Shown in pieces: positions 5,745 through 7,208 of a stretch of DNA of 7,208 nt. The position numbers were made by a program, and so were the translations under genes. The stretch is from Clostridia bacterium (GTDB lineage Bacteria; Bacillota_A; Clostridia; UMGS1883; HGM11501): positions 1 through 7,208 of the forward strand of contig JAFXHP010000071.1 in assembly GCA_017536285.1 (NCBI GenBank), read 5' to 3'. How positions within the stretch are numbered: position 1 is the stretch's first letter; the number at the start of each line of letters is the position of its first letter. Under the pieces are notes generated by a model. It was not told the DNA's origin and did no database searches. It saw only the letters and a list, made by a program, of their open reading frames with translations.

Positions 5745-6740
5745 ATGAACAGCTTTAAACACGGTGAAATAACGGAATTTGTGCAGTGGCACGATACCGA
5801 TGGTAATATAATAAACGCCAGTGACGGTGGCGTGATTTTTGCGGAAGGAAAATATCACTGGTACGGTCAGGCTCTTCAGGCAAAGCCCATGGCGGGAAAG
5901 GGAGAAGGCGGAGCTGCCACGGTTGTGGGCGTTGTTATGTATGAATCTGAAGATTTATTAAACTGGAAATATGAAGGCGTAATTCTTCCGGTATCTGTGG
6001 ATGCGGAGGGGGACCTTAAAGCACCTATGCGTCTTGAAAGACCGAAGATTATATATAACGATAAAACAAAGCAGTATGTTATGTGGTGTCACTATGTGGC
6101 ATACCCCGGTGACCACGGAACTGCCCCCGGTACTGCAGAGGCGGGCGTTGCGGTTTGCGATAAGGTAAACGGGGAATATAAGTGGCTCGGAACCTGTCGC
6201 CCCCTGGACGGAAAGCTTGTCCGTGACAACACCTTGTATAAGTGCCAGGACGGAACGGCTTACTACATTTATGACCGCCATGTTATAGAAAACGGAAAAG
6301 AGGACAGATGTCTTTATGCAGTGAAACTGTCGGAGGACTATCTTTCCTGCACAGACGAATATGCAAGAATTGATGCGGCATACTGGAGGGAAGCACCTGC
6401 CATAGTTTACCGTAAGGGTAAATACTATATTGTTACATCCGACCTTACGGGCTGGAATTTCAATCAGGCAAAAGCCTTCAGAACTGATAACCTTATGCAG
6501 GACTGGGAATGTATAGGCGATCCTTGCATAGGAGACGATACGAAAACGACCTTTAACACCCAAAGCACATATGCTTTCAAGATTGAAGGCACGGAAGATA
6601 AATACATAATGATGTTTGAACGCCACAATACAGGAAATTTTCTTGAATGCTCCTATGTGTGGCTTCCGGTTATATTCAATGACGATGAAACAATATCTCT
6701 TGAATACAAAAAAGAATGGTCTTTGGAGGAGATTTTATGA
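5745..6740 (+). CDS. Glycoside hydrolase family 43-like protein, closest to subfamily 24 (exo-beta-1,3-galactanase type)
   Basis: A 331-residue predicted five-bladed beta-propeller glycosidase acting in the cytoplasm; no signal peptide, membrane helix or carbohydrate-binding module is visible. Landmarks remembered from GH43_24 appear in order: WHDTDGNIINA then GG (15-29), KYHWYGQ (36-42), LERPKIIYN (97-105; E98), GW preceded by TSDLT (231-237), REAPA (215-219; E216), TQSTY (272-276; Q273) and YVWLP (304-308). In characterised GH43_24 exo-beta-1,3-galactanases the acid is the REAPA-type Glu, and a Gln replaces the Asp base found elsewhere in GH43. E216 and Q273 fit that scheme, and E98 fits the substrate-binding Glu. 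Where many relatives read AHGG, this protein reads ASDGG (25-29), so specificity may differ. The likely substrate is an imported galactan-type or other beta-linked oligosaccharide. It is first in an operon, behind tandem operator repeats, and its stop overlaps the next start. Confidence 0.82.
   Translation: MNSFKHGEITEFVQWHDTDGNIINASDGGVIFAEGKYHWYGQALQAKPMAGKGEGGAATVVGVVMYESEDLLNWKYEGVILPVSVDAEGDLKAPMRLERPKIIYNDKTKQYVMWCHYVAYPGDHGTAPGTAEAGVAVCDKVNGEYKWLGTCRPLDGKLVRDNTLYKCQDGTAYYIYDRHVIENGKEDRCLYAVKLSEDYLSCTDEYARIDAAYWREAPAIVYRKGKYYIVTSDLTGWNFNQAKAFRTDNLMQDWECIGDPCIGDDTKTTFNTQSTYAFKIEGTEDKYIMMFERHNTGNFLECSYVWLPVIFNDDETISLEYKKEWSLEEIL
6725..6731 (+). promoter_or_regulatory. Ribosome binding site of the second metallophosphoesterase, inside the glycosidase gene
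   Basis: GGAGGAG lies within the last codons of the glycosidase gene, 5 nt before the ATG at 6737. That ATG overlaps the TGA stop (6738-6740) in an ATGA junction, a classic arrangement for translational coupling. Confidence 0.85.
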
Positions 6741-7208
6741 CGGATAATATTATCGAATTAAATAAAGAATCAGAGCAGTTTGTGCTTCAGGCGGGAAAAG
6801 AAAGATCAAGAATGAATTTCGGAAAGGTTTTTGGGGATAAGTATATGCCCCTTACCTTTGTTCACACATCGGATATGCACGCAGTTTGTGATAACTGGAA
6901 CAGAATGGTTGAATATGTAAACTATTACAAGGATTATATAAGCTTCGTTCTTCACACCGGCGACTACTGCGGAGGAGATCAGACAGTATATAAGGATCTT
7001 TACGTGGAGGGAGAAAGTTGCGAGAAGATAATTTATCAGACCAACGGCAATCACGATTGCTTCCCGGGTGATTACCCCTGGCACTTAGCTGAAAAGGAAA
7101 GCGTATATAAGCTTTTGTTCAATCATACGGAAAACTGGGACGTTAATTTTATGGATATTCCTCATTCCATGAGCTATTATAAGGATTTTTCAGAATCCAA
7201 CATAAGAA
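6737..7208 (+). CDS. Calcineurin-like metallophosphoesterase (N-terminal 157 residues; gene continues past the right edge)
   Basis: Translating from the ATG at 6737 gives 157 codons open to the edge (one base left over). After a roughly 40-residue leader without signal-peptide character (MTDNIIELNKESEQF...), the metallophosphoesterase motifs appear in order: D46-x-H48 (TSDMH), G75-D76 (TGDYCG) and a canonical GNHD (114-117; N115, H116). The later GH and GHxH motifs lie outside the window. A two-metal phosphoesterase or phosphatase in the cytoplasm is predicted; substrate unknown. It is cotranscribed and probably translationally coupled with the glycosidase through a 4 bp ATGA overlap. Both may therefore act on the same compound, for example removing phosphate from a glycan before or after cleavage (inference). 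It shares the fold with the protein at 910-2019 but little sequence beyond the motifs, and keeps the His that the other lacks. Confidence 0.88.
   Translation, partial: MTDNIIELNKESEQFVLQAGKERSRMNFGKVFGDKYMPLTFVHTSDMHAVCDNWNRMVEYVNYYKDYISFVLHTGDYCGGDQTVYKDLYVEGESCEKIIYQTNGNHDCFPGDYPWHLAEKESVYKLLFNHTENWDVNFMDIPHSMSYYKDFSESNIR

Noticed and set aside
5958..6626. Long minus-strand open frame (222 codons) opposite the glycosidase
   Set aside because: It is antisense to a gene with clear GH43 motifs; composition is Cys/Val/Ile-rich in the manner of shadow frames, and no start signal was seen.

Overview
The window looks like a chromosomal segment from a low-GC, Gram-positive, probably anaerobic member of the Clostridia, of the kind common in gut communities. 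This is inferred from AT-rich intergenic DNA, strong GGAGG-type ribosome binding sites, near-consensus sigma-A promoters with 16-17 bp spacers, U-tailed hairpin terminators, a lipobox lipoprotein and a cytosolic manganese catalase. No rRNA, tRNA, mobile element or CRISPR array was seen, and the species cannot be named from this sequence.

Layout. Positions 1-645 (minus strand) hold the N-terminal 215 codons of a manganese catalase that runs off the left edge. A 264 bp divergent spacer follows. All remaining genes are on the plus strand. (a) A single-gene unit encodes a calcineurin-like metallophosphoesterase (910-2019) with its own promoter and terminator. (b) A ribokinase/PfkB-family sugar kinase (2110-3009) has its own extended -10 promoter and no visible terminator. 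(c) A three-gene operon follows: a NodB-type polysaccharide deacetylase (3089-3943), an endonuclease/exonuclease/phosphatase (EEP) family hydrolase (3952-4647) and a C39-like cysteine peptidase lipoprotein (4661-5569), closed by a strong terminator. (d) A second operon starts at a promoter preceded by two 20 bp tandem repeats. It encodes a GH43 subfamily 24-like glycoside hydrolase (5745-6740), overlapped by 4 bp by a second metallophosphoesterase (6737 onward) that runs off the right edge.

How the genes may work together. Six of the seven plus-strand genes encode soluble proteins without signal peptides. They comprise two metallophosphoesterases, an EEP phosphodiesterase/phosphatase, a glycan deacetylase, a beta-propeller glycosidase and a sugar kinase. 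The seventh is an exported lipoprotein. This suggests a locus for cytoplasmic dismantling of imported, decorated (phosphorylated and/or acetylated) oligosaccharides. That is inference from gene content; no transporter or regulator is visible here.

The observations most worth checking are the AraC-type tandem half-sites abutting the -35 box of the glycosidase operon, the His-to-Asn change in the GNH[D/E] motif of the first metallophosphoesterase, and the intracellular glycosidase translationally coupled to a phosphoesterase.
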